Shown here one piece after another: positions 1 to 8,928 of a stretch of DNA of 64,000 nt. The notes under the pieces were generated by a model. The model was not told where the DNA came from, did not search any database, and saw only the letters and a program-made list of their open reading frames with translations. The DNA lies in NCBI GenBank assembly GCA_964542535.1, contig CAZIUE010000002.1, positions 212,193 to 276,192 of the forward strand. Reading direction: 5' to 3'. The DNA comes from Pseudopelobacter sp964542535 (GTDB lineage: Bacteria; Desulfobacterota; Desulfuromonadia; Geobacterales; Pseudopelobacteraceae). Every line of letters starts with the position of its first letter. Position 1 is the stretch's first letter. A program made the position numbers and the translations under genes.

Positions 1-1758
1 ATGGTCCCCGGTGGCTCGGGGGGGTGCGGGCGCTACGGGGAGCGGGACGGCGGTATCGTGGAGCTGTATCCGGACCGGTATCTGGTGGCCTGTCCCATCT
101 CCATCGAAACCATGCCCATGCTGCATTTCCATCCCCGGGCAAAGTTTCTCCAGATCAGCAGCACCGGCTGCAACTTCGATTGCCCGGGCTGCATCTCCAC
201 CGTCATCGTCAGGGAGATGTCCCCATCAAGTCCCGCGCTACAGCAATTGACGCCGGAAGAGGTGGTCCGCAAGGCCCTGGAGAGTGACTGTGTGGGAATT
301 GCCTTTCTGATGAACGATCCCCTGGCCGGCCTGCCCGGCTTCATCCGGGTGGCGTCCCTGGCCCGTTCCCGCGGCCTCTTGGTGGGATGTTCGACCAATG
401 GTTATTTCACCGAGTCATCCCTGGCCGCCCTGATGCCGCAGCTGGATTTCATCAACATCGGCTTCAAGGGATTTTTCGACCAGGCCTACCTCGCCTGCGG
501 CGCCGCAAGTGTGCGGCCGGTCCTGCGCAACCTGAAGATCCTGCACGAGCGTGGGGTCCACCTGGAAGTCTCCTGCATTATGCACAACGAAAACCTGGAT
601 GAGCTGCGTGACCTGGCCCGCCACCTGGCAGGCATCTCGCCGAAGATCCCCCTGCAGGTGATGCGTTTCATCCCCCTGGAGGGGGCCGAGCTTGCCCTTG
701 AACCGTCCATCCGCCAGGCCGAGGAGTTCTGTGCCGGGCTCACGGGGATACTGGAGCACGTCTATCTGTTCAACTCACCCGGCACGGAGCTCCTGCATAC
801 CCGTTGTCACGGCTGCGGCGAGGTACTGATCAGGCGGGACTTCTACGGCCCCATGGGGGCCAAGGTCATAGAATCCGACGCCGGGCTGGCGCCGGATAAC
901 AGCTGCCCCGCCTGTATGCGTCGGCTGGAGATACGGGGAGCACCGGCGGCGCAGGCATACCAGGAGGGGGACTTCGAGGGAGGGTACCCGTTTACGCGTG
1001 CCCTGGAGATCATCGAGTCCATGCTGATCGCCATGGGGGTTGACCGGCAGGCGACGGTCGTGCGCGCCTGGGAGGAGTTTCTCGGCAGGGGGGATCTGCG
1101 CGGTTTTCACCTGGCCATCCAGAATCCCCGGACCTATATCGACATGGTGCGTCATTTCGGGAATGTGGCCGGGGCAGGGGAGCGCGGCGAGCTGCTTGCC
1201 GCCTTCCTGGAGGAGCGGCTGATCCGGGTGGAGTCAGCCCTGGCCGGGGTGGACCGCCGGCCGACGGTCTACTACGCCATGGGTACCCCGCTCTTCTACC
1301 TGCGGGGTGGCCGTCTGGAGAACCAGCTGGTGGAAACGGCCGGCGGCACCAGCCTGAACCGGACCCTTGAGGCATCCGGCCGTCCCGGACGGACCCTTTC
1401 CGTGGAACGGCTGAACGAGCTTGACCCTGAGGTGATGGTCATCTCCGCCTTCATCTCCAGCAGCGTGGAGGACTTCCATGCCGAATGCCTCCGCCTGGGG
1501 GTGACCGCCCGGGCGGTGAAAAATCGCAGGATCTACAGCCATCCCGCTCCAGGATGGGACTTCGGGAGTCCCCGCTGGATACTGGGGCTCATGTTTCTGG
1601 CGATTACCCTCCATCCCGAGCATTATTCCGTGGATATTATGGCCGAAGCGGATGAGTTTTACCGCAGGTTCTACGGACCCGGTTTTTCCCCGGCCCACGT
1701 GAACCGCTCCTTCGGCAAACCCTCGGCCGAGTGGCGCTGGGGGACGAACGAGCGATGA
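1..1758 (+). CDS. Radical SAM protein fused to FecB/BtuF-like domain (5' partial)
   Basis: The frame is open at base 1, so the 5' end lies outside the window. Radical SAM cluster motif CNFDCPGC (CxxxCxxC) is at residues 57-64. In the two paralogues at 7921 and 14297 the same motif sits at residues 68-75, so only about 11 codons are missing here, including three of the four N-terminal cysteines (C9 matches their C20). A second Cys cluster (RCHGCGE ... CPAC) follows at about residues 270-305. Residues about 418-570 look like the C-terminal half of a FecB/BtuF periplasmic binding protein (ELDPEVMVISAF, LHPEHYS). No signal peptide is seen, so this normally extracytoplasmic fold would be cytoplasmic. 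The family belongs to the PflA-like COG1180 group; the reaction and substrate are unknown. It ends 65 bp before the TonB receptor and is probably in its operon. Confidence 0.85.
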   Translation: MVPGGSGGCGRYGERDGGIVELYPDRYLVACPISIETMPMLHFHPRAKFLQISSTGCNFDCPGCISTVIVREMSPSSPALQQLTPEEVVRKALESDCVGIAFLMNDPLAGLPGFIRVASLARSRGLLVGCSTNGYFTESSLAALMPQLDFINIGFKGFFDQAYLACGAASVRPVLRNLKILHERGVHLEVSCIMHNENLDELRDLARHLAGISPKIPLQVMRFIPLEGAELALEPSIRQAEEFCAGLTGILEHVYLFNSPGTELLHTRCHGCGEVLIRRDFYGPMGAKVIESDAGLAPDNSCPACMRRLEIRGAPAAQAYQEGDFEGGYPFTRALEIIESMLIAMGVDRQATVVRAWEEFLGRGDLRGFHLAIQNPRTYIDMVRHFGNVAGAGERGELLAAFLEERLIRVESALAGVDRRPTVYYAMGTPLFYLRGGRLENQLVETAGGTSLNRTLEASGRPGRTLSVERLNELDPEVMVISAFISSSVEDFHAECLRLGVTARAVKNRRIYSHPAPGWDFGSPRWILGLMFLAITLHPEHYSVDIMAEADEFYRRFYGPGFSPAHVNRSFGKPSAEWRWGTNER

Positions 1759-1823
1759 AGCGGCCGGCTATACCCATTGTGATGCATGTTGATTTTCACC
1801 TGATACCACGAGGAGAAAAGAGT

Positions 1824-3800
1824 ATGAGGAAGCGGGTCGTCGCGGGGATGGTTCTGCTTGTTGCGGGAACCACGGCCCAGGAGGTGCTGGCGGAGCAGCA
1901 GGCGGTTGAGGTGGAGAGCGTGGAGGTGACCGCAAAACGGGAACGGGAGCCGGTCTACAGTCCGTTCACCGTGCCTGAGAGCGCGTCCGCCACCGTGGAG
2001 GAGTTCTCCAGCGAGGAGATCAGGGCCGTGGCGCCGAGCAGCGTCTATGATGTGGCGGCTCTCTCCCCCGGGGCCCAGGTGACGTTCCAGGGGCGCAAGG
2101 GCTTGAACACGCTGCAATTGCGCGGAGGCGATACCGTCGGAGTGATCCTGGACGGGGTCTATATCCCCTGGTCCCAGGCGTCGCGCATGCTGGCCCAGTT
2201 TCCCGTTGACGCCATCGAGTCGATCAGAATCGTGCGCGATAGTTCGGCCGTTACCCTGGGGCCGCTGGTTCCCTTCTCGCCGGCGGTAAACCATGACAAC
2301 GCTCCCACTCCCGGACAGGGGAGCTCCAACCAGGGGTTCATGGTTATCACCACCAAGCGGGGCAGGGGGTTCGAAGTGGGGGGGATCGCCGAGTACGGCA
2401 GCCACAACAGCCGTAACTTCCAGCTCTACCACGGCTACACAACCGGACCGTTTTCCTACCGCCTGGCGGGAACCGTGTCCGGCACCGACGGCAGGGACAC
2501 CTGGAACAATGCCGCCAGCACCCGCTCCATTCTGGCCAACGGCAATTACGACGGCGCGGCGCTGAAGGCGGACTTCATGGTCTACTTCGCCGATTCCCGT
2601 CGGGAAATCCAGCGGTCCACGAAGGAGAGCACCACCTCTAACGCGCTCTGGTACTACGATCCCATGCGGAGCCTGCAACTCTCCGTCAACCTTCACAAAC
2701 CCTGGAACAACGTCCACACCACCTCCCTCTCCTATGCCCGCGGACGGATCACGGCCCATGAAGTGCTGCGCACGGCCAAGGCGACTCCCGATGACATCAG
2801 CCAGGCAGACCAGAGCGACATGCTGCATCTCTGGCACGTGGCAGCAACCGCGGACAACCGCTTCGTGGCCGGCGTGCAGGGATTCCGCTGGAAGAGCCCC
2901 ACCGGACAGTATTTTTACGAGGGGATCGCCCGCAAGGAGGATCTGGTCTCCGGCTATCTCCATGACGAGTATCGTCTGAGCGAACGTCTGACCCTGGATT
3001 TCGGCGTCAGGGTGGACGGCAAGTTCATCGAAAAGGGGTCGGACAAGTATTCGCCGCTTCTGGGCGGCAACAAGAAGATCAATGATGAATGGCAGCAGCC
3101 CGCTATCACCCTCTCTCTGGGGGGGAGTTACAAGCTGGACCGTCTGCATCGCCTGCTGGCCCGCTTCGGTTACACGCGCCAGGCCGCGGATTCGTTCCTG
3201 GCGACGGTGAACGGCAGTGATCTGGATACGGAGGAGCGCTTCAAGTACGAGCTCGGCGTTGAGGCCGGGTACCACCCTGCCTTCAACCCCAGTCTCACAC
3301 TGTTTCTCTACGATATCAAAAACTTCGCCTATGCCGCCGCCACCGGCGGAAGCGGCGCCACTGCCTACAACATCTACGACTCCGCCGATGTCATCCGCGA
3401 GGGGATCGAATTTTCCTGCAAGGGGAAACTTCCCTGGGGGTTCGGTTACAACGCCGGGTATTCCTACATAACCACCGACCGCGGAGCCACCAACAAGATC
3501 AAGCCGCACCACATGGTCAATCTGCGCCTCTCCCACAGCATCAGGGGAGTGGAGAGCAACCTGACCCTGAATTACGTGGGACCCTATGAGAACAACTTCC
3601 TCACCACCGGCGGCATCTACCGTCCCGCGGGCGACTATACCCGCCTGGACCTGAATGTGAGCTACGCCTTTGCCCTGTCCGGCGCCCGGGCCCGGGCAAC
3701 CCTGTTCGGCCGCAACCTGCTGGACGATCACTATGTCACCATAGCCGGCTGGCGGGACCAGGGGATGACCTGGGGCGGCAAGATGGAAGTGGCGTTCTGA
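1824..3800 (+). CDS. TonB-dependent outer-membrane receptor 1
   Basis: 658 aa. An upstream in-frame codon exists at 1731, but ATG 1824 has an AGGAGA ribosome site at 1811-1816 and opens a clean signal peptide (MRKRVVAGMVLLVAGTTAQ, cleavage after EVLA), so I chose 1824. The mature protein begins with a TonB-box-like VESVEVTAK, followed by a plug domain (LQLRGGDTVGVILDGVY, about residues 95-115) and a beta-barrel ending in phenylalanine (KMEVAF), as expected for barrel assembly. It should import a metal chelate or cofactor across the outer membrane with TonB energy. The ligand is unknown. The plug lacks the usual LYG..A.GG motif; it has TLGPLVPFSPAVN instead. The downstream DUF364 gene is 36 bp away, suggesting one transcript. 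Confidence 0.93.
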   Translation: MRKRVVAGMVLLVAGTTAQEVLAEQQAVEVESVEVTAKREREPVYSPFTVPESASATVEEFSSEEIRAVAPSSVYDVAALSPGAQVTFQGRKGLNTLQLRGGDTVGVILDGVYIPWSQASRMLAQFPVDAIESIRIVRDSSAVTLGPLVPFSPAVNHDNAPTPGQGSSNQGFMVITTKRGRGFEVGGIAEYGSHNSRNFQLYHGYTTGPFSYRLAGTVSGTDGRDTWNNAASTRSILANGNYDGAALKADFMVYFADSRREIQRSTKESTTSNALWYYDPMRSLQLSVNLHKPWNNVHTTSLSYARGRITAHEVLRTAKATPDDISQADQSDMLHLWHVAATADNRFVAGVQGFRWKSPTGQYFYEGIARKEDLVSGYLHDEYRLSERLTLDFGVRVDGKFIEKGSDKYSPLLGGNKKINDEWQQPAITLSLGGSYKLDRLHRLLARFGYTRQAADSFLATVNGSDLDTEERFKYELGVEAGYHPAFNPSLTLFLYDIKNFAYAAATGGSGATAYNIYDSADVIREGIEFSCKGKLPWGFGYNAGYSYITTDRGATNKIKPHHMVNLRLSHSIRGVESNLTLNYVGPYENNFLTTGGIYRPAGDYTRLDLNVSYAFALSGARARATLFGRNLLDDHYVTIAGWRDQGMTWGGKMEVAF

Positions 3801-3836
3801 CGAGGGGATGTGGATTCAGATCTGGAAGGAAGGTGA

Positions 3837-4754
3837 ATGAGATACAGACGAACAAACGGTGAGCGGGGGGGGAGTTCCCGCGTGATCCTGGATGAAGCGG
3901 CCCAGACCCTGCGCGCAAGGTACGGCGCCGGGCTTGACGATCTGGTGGTGGAACGGCTGGTGGTGGGGGTCTTTTTCGTGGGGGTCAAGCTCTCCAACGG
4001 CTGCGGCGGAGTTGCCTATACTCCCCCCGATGTGATCAGGACCGCCGGCAACCGCATCCTGAGGGGAAGCACTCCTTTCATCCGCGGCATGAAGGCGGCT
4101 GAAGTTATGGCGGGAAACGTGCCCGGTCCCTTCGCGGGAATCATCAGGCTGGCGACCCTGAACGCCCTGTCGGTCCCTTTTCTGGAGGATGGCCATTACC
4201 GGGTGGATGAGAGCGGCGACCTGTCCGGTGTCCCGATGCTGTTCCGCGACCGCCGGATCTGCATGGTGGGCGCCATGGTCCCGCTCCTGAAGCGGCTCAA
4301 GCACGTGGGCACCGCCGGGGTATACATCATCGACCGCAAGCAGGAGACCCGTGCCGAGGCCGAGGAGGGGTACGGAACCTTCATCCAGCCGGAACGGACG
4401 GCGGAAACCCTGGCCAGCTGCGAAACCGCCATCTTCACCGGGGCGGCCATTGCCAACAACAGTATCCGGGAACTGATCAGTCAGGTTCCGGCCGGAGCCG
4501 CCATCACCGTGGCGGGACCGACGGCCGGATTCGTGCCGGAGCCGCTCTTTCGCCGCGGGGTGGCCCTGGTGGGGACCGTGGTGGTCAGCGACAGCGACCT
4601 GGCCCTGGACATCCTGGCCGAAGGGGGCGGGGGGTATCGCCTGTTCAAGGAATGCGTGCGCAAGATCAACCTGATCAATGGGGATCAGTTGCGTCACCTG
4701 GGGCTGGAATGTCGCGAAGAGAGGCACCCGGGAGTACCGACAGCCTCTTCATGA
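3837..4754 (+). CDS. DUF364 (putative heavy-metal chelation) protein 1
   Basis: 305 aa. The ATG at 3837 follows GGAAGG about 8 nt upstream. The N-terminal half resembles the DUF4213 domain that precedes DUF364 (VGVKLSNGCGGVAYTPPD, residues about 44-61). The C-terminal half is a Rossmann-like DUF364 domain (RRICMVGAMVPLLKRL around residue 140; VAGPTAGFVPEPLF near 225). DUF364 is described as a putative heavy-metal-chelation domain; the biochemical role is not established. Its position between two TonB receptors suggests that it handles the imported metal or chelate in the cytoplasm. A second member lies at 10135, only distantly similar. No signal peptide or membrane segment. Confidence 0.82.
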   Translation: MRYRRTNGERGGSSRVILDEAAQTLRARYGAGLDDLVVERLVVGVFFVGVKLSNGCGGVAYTPPDVIRTAGNRILRGSTPFIRGMKAAEVMAGNVPGPFAGIIRLATLNALSVPFLEDGHYRVDESGDLSGVPMLFRDRRICMVGAMVPLLKRLKHVGTAGVYIIDRKQETRAEAEEGYGTFIQPERTAETLASCETAIFTGAAIANNSIRELISQVPAGAAITVAGPTAGFVPEPLFRRGVALVGTVVVSDSDLALDILAEGGGGYRLFKECVRKINLINGDQLRHLGLECREERHPGVPTASS

Positions 4755-4819
4755 GTCGCCGCGGTGTGTCTGTCGCCGCGTTGTGCCTGAACTCCGATGA
4801 AAACGCTCCGCCGCCGCGG

Positions 4820-4832
4820 ACGTTATTAACGT
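4820..4832. promoter_or_regulatory. Palindrome upstream of TonB receptor 2
   Basis: ACGTTATTAACGT is a perfect inverted repeat (6+1+6) 46 bp upstream of the receptor start. Half sites of the ACGTTA type also occur in the promoter of receptor 3, where they form part of a ModE-like box. It could be a repressor site, but a chance palindrome of this size is not rare in an AT-rich spacer. Confidence 0.3.
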
Positions 4833-4878
4833 ATGGCGTGAACTGTCATGGCGTACCACAAACACAAGGAGGATGTGG

Positions 4879-6930
4879 ATGAGAAGGCGAAGAAGCAGGT
4901 TGTATCCAGTGGCCGCGGGGAGCGGCCTGGTGGCCCCGCTGCTGGCGGTTTCCCTGTTGTCGTCTCCGGTTCTGGCAGATGACACCCAGGCCCAGATGGA
5001 CGAGAACAGCGACGTCTTTACCCTGGGCAAGGTGGAAGTGACCGGCAAAAACGAAAACATCAGGAACCCGGCTGTGGAGGTGGTGAGCCAGGAGGACATG
5101 CTCCAGTTCGATACCAAGACCGTCTCCGAGGCGGCCAACCTGGTGCCGGGCGTTACCCTTTCCAAGATGGGGGCACGTAACGAGTCAACGGTGTTTATTC
5201 GCGGCTTCGATCTCAAGCATGCGCCGCTGTTCATGGACGGCATTCCCATCTACGTCCCCTATGACGGCAACGTGGACCTGGGGCGCTTCTTCACCTCCGA
5301 CCTGTCGGAACTGGTCATCTCCAAGGGATTCGCGTCGGTGCTCTACGGTCCCAACACCATGGGGGGCGCCATCAACATGGTTTCCAAGCGCCCCACCAGG
5401 AAGTTCGAGGGAAACGCCGGGGTCGGCTACAGCTCCGTGGACCAGTACCACACCTTCGCCAACTTCGGCACCAACCAGGGCACGTGGTACTTCCAGGGGG
5501 GCGGTTCCTGGTATGACACCAACGGCTTCGATATGTCAGATCATTACCATAACACGACCTATGAGAACGGCGGCAAGCGAGAGAACGCCAAAGCCCAGGA
5601 CTGGAAGGTCAGCGGAAAACTGGGGCTGACCCCCAACAGCACTGACGAGTATGCCCTGAGCTACATCTACCAGAACGGCGAGAAGGGGGTGCCCCCCTAC
5701 GCCGGCGACAACCTCACGAATTCGAAAAAGAAGTTCTGGCAGTGGCCCTACTGGAGGAAGCAGAGCCTCTACTTCACCTCCCACACCGCCATCGGCGAGA
5801 AGAGTTACGTCAAGACGCGGGCTTATTACGATCGCTTCAAAAACTCGCTGCTGATCTTCACCGATGACAGCTACAGCACCGTTACGCCCAACAGCGGCAA
5901 CAGGAGCTGGTACGACGACTACACCTACGGCGCCTCCATCGAGGCCGGCACCACGCTGATCCCCAACAATGAACTCAAACTGGCCTTTCTGTTCAAGGAT
6001 GACGTGCATCGCGAAGGTGACGACGGAACCGGTACACCCCAGAAACGCTTTGAGGAACGGATCTTCACCATTGCCCTGGAGGATACGATCAAGCTGACCG
6101 ACAGGCTCTCCGCCATCCTGGGGGTCAGCTACGACTTCCAGAACACGGTTCAGGCCCAGGATTACAACCCGATCGTCTCCGGCGGTCCCAATGTCCTGCA
6201 TGACTTCGACCGCAGGAACAACAACGATGTCAACGCCCAGGCAGCGCTGTTCTATGCCTATTCCGACACTGGAAAGGTTCATGCGGCGGTGGCGCGGAAG
6301 AACCGCTACCCTTCCATCAAGGACAAATATTCCTACCGGTTCAAGACCTATGTGCCCAACGAAAACCTGGACCCGGAAGTGGCCAACAACTATGAGATCG
6401 GATTCGAAGATACGTTCGCCAAAAAATACAGGATAAAAAGCACCCTGTTTTTCAACGATATCTTCAAGTACATAGCCGAAGTAAAGAACGTCGTCGGCAG
6501 CAAGTCGCAACTTCAGAATATAGGCCACGTCCAGCGTTACGGCTTCGAACTGGAGGCGAACGCCTCGTTTACCGAGAGCCTTGAAGCAGGGATGAATTAC
6601 ACCTTCATGTACAACAAGAACAGAACAAACGATCTGGTGATAACCGATCTTCCCAAGCACAAGTTCTTCGTCTACGGCAAATACTCTCCCGTCAAGCAGC
6701 TCAGCCTGTTCGCCTCCCTGGAGTACGACACCCGGCGCTACAGCTCGACCGACGGCGTGGATGAGGCGGGCGAGTTCGTGGTCATAAACACCAAGGTGAG
6801 CTACGAACCGCTCAAGGATCTCCTGCTGGAGGCGGGGATCAACAACCTCCTGGACCGGGATTACGAGCTGACCGAGGGGTACCCCGAGGCGGGACGCACC
6901 TACTTCGTCCAGGCGCGCTACAAGTTCTGA
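4879..6930 (+). CDS. TonB-dependent outer-membrane receptor 2
   Basis: 683 aa. Two in-frame ATGs (4873 and 4879) follow AAGGAGG at 4866-4872; only 4879 has normal spacing (6 nt), so it is the chosen start. Signal peptide: basic MRRRRSRLY, hydrophobic VAPLLAVSLL, cleavage after PVLA. TonB-box-like FTLGKVEVTGK, then a complete plug (FIRGFDLKHAPLFMDGIPI; VLYGPNTMGGAINMVSKRP) and a 22-strand-type barrel ending QARYKF. The N terminus resembles receptor 3 at 55224 (YNLGEVVVSGK), so the two may share a ligand class. It belongs to the siderophore/cobalamin receptor family. The ligand cannot be read from the sequence; the metal-handling neighbours suggest a metal complex. Confidence 0.94.
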   Translation: MRRRRSRLYPVAAGSGLVAPLLAVSLLSSPVLADDTQAQMDENSDVFTLGKVEVTGKNENIRNPAVEVVSQEDMLQFDTKTVSEAANLVPGVTLSKMGARNESTVFIRGFDLKHAPLFMDGIPIYVPYDGNVDLGRFFTSDLSELVISKGFASVLYGPNTMGGAINMVSKRPTRKFEGNAGVGYSSVDQYHTFANFGTNQGTWYFQGGGSWYDTNGFDMSDHYHNTTYENGGKRENAKAQDWKVSGKLGLTPNSTDEYALSYIYQNGEKGVPPYAGDNLTNSKKKFWQWPYWRKQSLYFTSHTAIGEKSYVKTRAYYDRFKNSLLIFTDDSYSTVTPNSGNRSWYDDYTYGASIEAGTTLIPNNELKLAFLFKDDVHREGDDGTGTPQKRFEERIFTIALEDTIKLTDRLSAILGVSYDFQNTVQAQDYNPIVSGGPNVLHDFDRRNNNDVNAQAALFYAYSDTGKVHAAVARKNRYPSIKDKYSYRFKTYVPNENLDPEVANNYEIGFEDTFAKKYRIKSTLFFNDIFKYIAEVKNVVGSKSQLQNIGHVQRYGFELEANASFTESLEAGMNYTFMYNKNRTNDLVITDLPKHKFFVYGKYSPVKQLSLFASLEYDTRRYSSTDGVDEAGEFVVINTKVSYEPLKDLLLEAGINNLLDRDYELTEGYPEAGRTYFVQARYKF

Positions 6931-6949
6931 CAGACAAGGGACGTTACTC

Positions 6950-6987
6950 GTGACTCGTGACTGGACCGGTAACCAGTCACGAGTCAC
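6950..6987. terminator. Perfect 15-bp inverted repeat after TonB receptor 2
   Basis: GTGACTCGTGACTGG (6950-6964) pairs perfectly with CCAGTCACGAGTCAC (6973-6987) across an 8-nt loop. A further AGTCACGAATTACGAGTCAC stretch runs on to 7007. There is no T-run, so it may act as a transcript-stabilising or attenuating hairpin, or be an intergenic repeat unit, rather than a factor-independent terminator. Confidence 0.55.
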
Positions 6988-7019
6988 CAGTCACGAATTA
7001 CGAGTCACGGAGAGGTGAA

Positions 7020-7862
7020 ATGGACAGAATCGAGATCGACTGGAATCAGGCCTGGCAGAAGGCCCGGGAAGGGGTGTCCCACGGCAGCGACTCCTCCTTC
7101 TGGGACAAGCGGGCGCCCGCCTTTGCCCGCCATGTGAAGCAGACGGACTACGAGAAGCGGTTTATCGAGCTGATGCAGCCGGACCCCTCCTGGAGCGTGC
7201 TGGACTTCGGCTGCGGCGCCGGGACCCTGGCGATCCCGCTGGCCCGACGGGTCGCCTCGGTGACGGCGGTGGATTTCTCCCGGGTGATGCTCGACCTCCT
7301 GGGGCAGTCGTGCCGGGACGAGGGGGTCGCCAACGTCACCTCCATCCACGGCAGCTGGGACGATGACTGGGAACGTCTCGGCATCGGCAGCCACGACGCG
7401 GTGATCGCCTCCCGTTCCCTGGTGGCCCATGACCTGCGGCAGGCGATCGTCAAACTGGACCGGACCGCGCGCCGGGTGGTCCATATCTCGTCGCTGGTGG
7501 GGGACGGCCCCCAGGACCGGCGCATCTACGAGGCGGTTGGCAGGACGCTCCTGTCCGGGCCGGACTACATCTATCTCTACAACCTGCTGTACCAGATGGG
7601 TATCCACGCCTCGGTCAATTTCATCAGCCACCGGGAATGGAAGGTCTTCGCCGACCTGGACGAGGCAATGGAAGGTACCAGCTGGATGCTCAGGGACGCC
7701 ACCTTCCGTGAACTCGAACTGCTGAAGGCGTATCTGGCCGCGACCCTGGTCCCCTACGGGAACGGGCTGCGCTTCCCGGGGCCCCGGGTTGTTTCCTGGG
7801 CGCTGATCAGCTGGGAGAAGGGTGAGAGCGGTGAACGGTCAGGAGTGAGGAGTGAGGAGTGA
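7020..7862 (+). CDS. Class I SAM-dependent methyltransferase
   Basis: 280 aa. ATG 7020 follows GGAGAGGTG at 7009-7017. A Rossmann methyltransferase motif I (VLDFGCGAGTLAIPLARR) is at about residues 59-76, followed by the acidic motif II VTAVDFS. The methyl acceptor is unknown. The last codons run into a triplicated GGAGTGA-type direct repeat (7842-7864), which makes the C terminus (GESGERSGVRSEE) low-complexity and probably unstructured. The next gene, a radical SAM protein, starts 58 bp downstream, and the pair is likely co-transcribed. A role in tailoring a small metal-binding molecule is inference from context only. Confidence 0.85.
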   Translation: MDRIEIDWNQAWQKAREGVSHGSDSSFWDKRAPAFARHVKQTDYEKRFIELMQPDPSWSVLDFGCGAGTLAIPLARRVASVTAVDFSRVMLDLLGQSCRDEGVANVTSIHGSWDDDWERLGIGSHDAVIASRSLVAHDLRQAIVKLDRTARRVVHISSLVGDGPQDRRIYEAVGRTLLSGPDYIYLYNLLYQMGIHASVNFISHREWKVFADLDEAMEGTSWMLRDATFRELELLKAYLAATLVPYGNGLRFPGPRVVSWALISWEKGESGERSGVRSEE

Positions 7863-7864
7863 GG
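7842..7864. repeat. Short tandem direct repeat
   Basis: Three near-identical GGAGTGA units in a row span the methyltransferase stop codon. They probably arose by slippage and extend the reading frame. Confidence 0.5.
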
Positions 7865-7920
7865 GACGGCCTTGTCCGGCTGGATACTCACCCGTTTTCA
7901 GGATCAGGGGAGGTGCGACC

Positions 7921-8928
7921 ATGCGTTGTCACTATTGCGAATGGCGCTGCGAACTGGGGATGGACAGGTTCGGCGTCTGCAAGATGTACTACTCCGACGG
8001 GGAGACCATCCGGGAACGCTTCCCCCGGCGCTGGTGCAGCTTTGGCGTCATCGGTATCGAGGCGATCCCCTTCTACCATGTCTATCCCGGCAGCCGCTGC
8101 ATGACCATCGGCACCGGCAGCTGCAATTTCCACTGCCGCTACTGCTCCAACGCCTTCATCGCCAAACGGGATCCCCTGGAGATGGAGGACGAACTGATCG
8201 ACCTCACCCCGGCCGATATGGTGAAAACGGCGCGCAAACTGGGATGCCACCACATCGTCTTCAACGTGAACGAACCTGCGGTGTCGCTGGACTCCCTGGG
8301 GGAGCTGGCCCGGGAAGCGAATGACGCCGGCATCCGCATGGGCTGCCTGACCAACGGCTATACCACGCCGGAGTCGACGGAGCTTCTGGCCTCCATCTTC
8401 TCGTTCTTCAACATCAGCCTGAAGGGGCTCTCTCCAGAGTTCAACCGGGAGTACATCGGCATCCCTTCGGTGGAGCCGGTGCTGCGTACCATCCGGCAGC
8501 TGGCCGCCATTCGTCATGTGGAACTGGCCACTCCGGTCATCCAGGGGGTGAACGACCATGAACTGGAGCAGATGGCCGGCCTGATCGCGGAGATCGACCC
8601 GGAGATCCCCTGGCACGTCTTCCGCCTGCTGCCGGAGGACGAGATGAAGGACAGCCCCTATCCCGGCATATCGTCGGTCAACGCACTGCTGGAACCTGCC
8701 CGGGAGAAGCTGGCCCACGTCTATTTTCACAATTTCGTCGGTTCCGAGTGGGTCAACACCCTCTGTCCCTCCTGCGGCAGCGTGGTGATCGAGCGTTTCA
8801 GCCTGGGGTGCGGCGGCGACAAGCTGCAACGCTACCTGTGCCGGGGCGCACGCTGCGCCTCCTGCGGCCGGGAAATCCGGCTCCTGGGCGAACGGGTGGC
8901 CTGGGACGGCGAAGGGGGGCTGTCATGA
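7921..8928 (+). CDS. Stand-alone radical SAM protein (PflA-like)
   Basis: 335 aa. ATG 7921 follows GGGGAGGTG at 7906-7914. An N-terminal Cys cluster (C3, C6, C10, C20) is followed by the radical SAM motif CNFHCRYC at residues 68-75. A C-terminal metal-ribbon-like CPSCG ... CASCG follows at about 280-325. The Cys spacing is the same as in the larger paralogue at 14297, but this copy lacks the FecB-like domain, so it shows the core of the family. It fits COG1180-type radical SAM proteins, which generate a 5'-deoxyadenosyl radical with a [4Fe-4S] cluster. The substrate is unknown. It overlaps the next gene by 4 nt (ATGA), implying translational coupling. Confidence 0.9.
   Translation: MRCHYCEWRCELGMDRFGVCKMYYSDGETIRERFPRRWCSFGVIGIEAIPFYHVYPGSRCMTIGTGSCNFHCRYCSNAFIAKRDPLEMEDELIDLTPADMVKTARKLGCHHIVFNVNEPAVSLDSLGELAREANDAGIRMGCLTNGYTTPESTELLASIFSFFNISLKGLSPEFNREYIGIPSVEPVLRTIRQLAAIRHVELATPVIQGVNDHELEQMAGLIAEIDPEIPWHVFRLLPEDEMKDSPYPGISSVNALLEPAREKLAHVYFHNFVGSEWVNTLCPSCGSVVIERFSLGCGGDKLQRYLCRGARCASCGREIRLLGERVAWDGEGGLS

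Noticed and set aside
1671..3731. 686-aa open frame antisense to TonB receptor 1
   Set aside because: Lies opposite a clear receptor gene with a signal peptide, plug and barrel; no ribosome site or domain. High GC keeps antisense frames open.
5536..6987. 483-aa open frame antisense to TonB receptor 2
   Set aside because: Shadow of a well-supported gene; composition typical of antisense frames.
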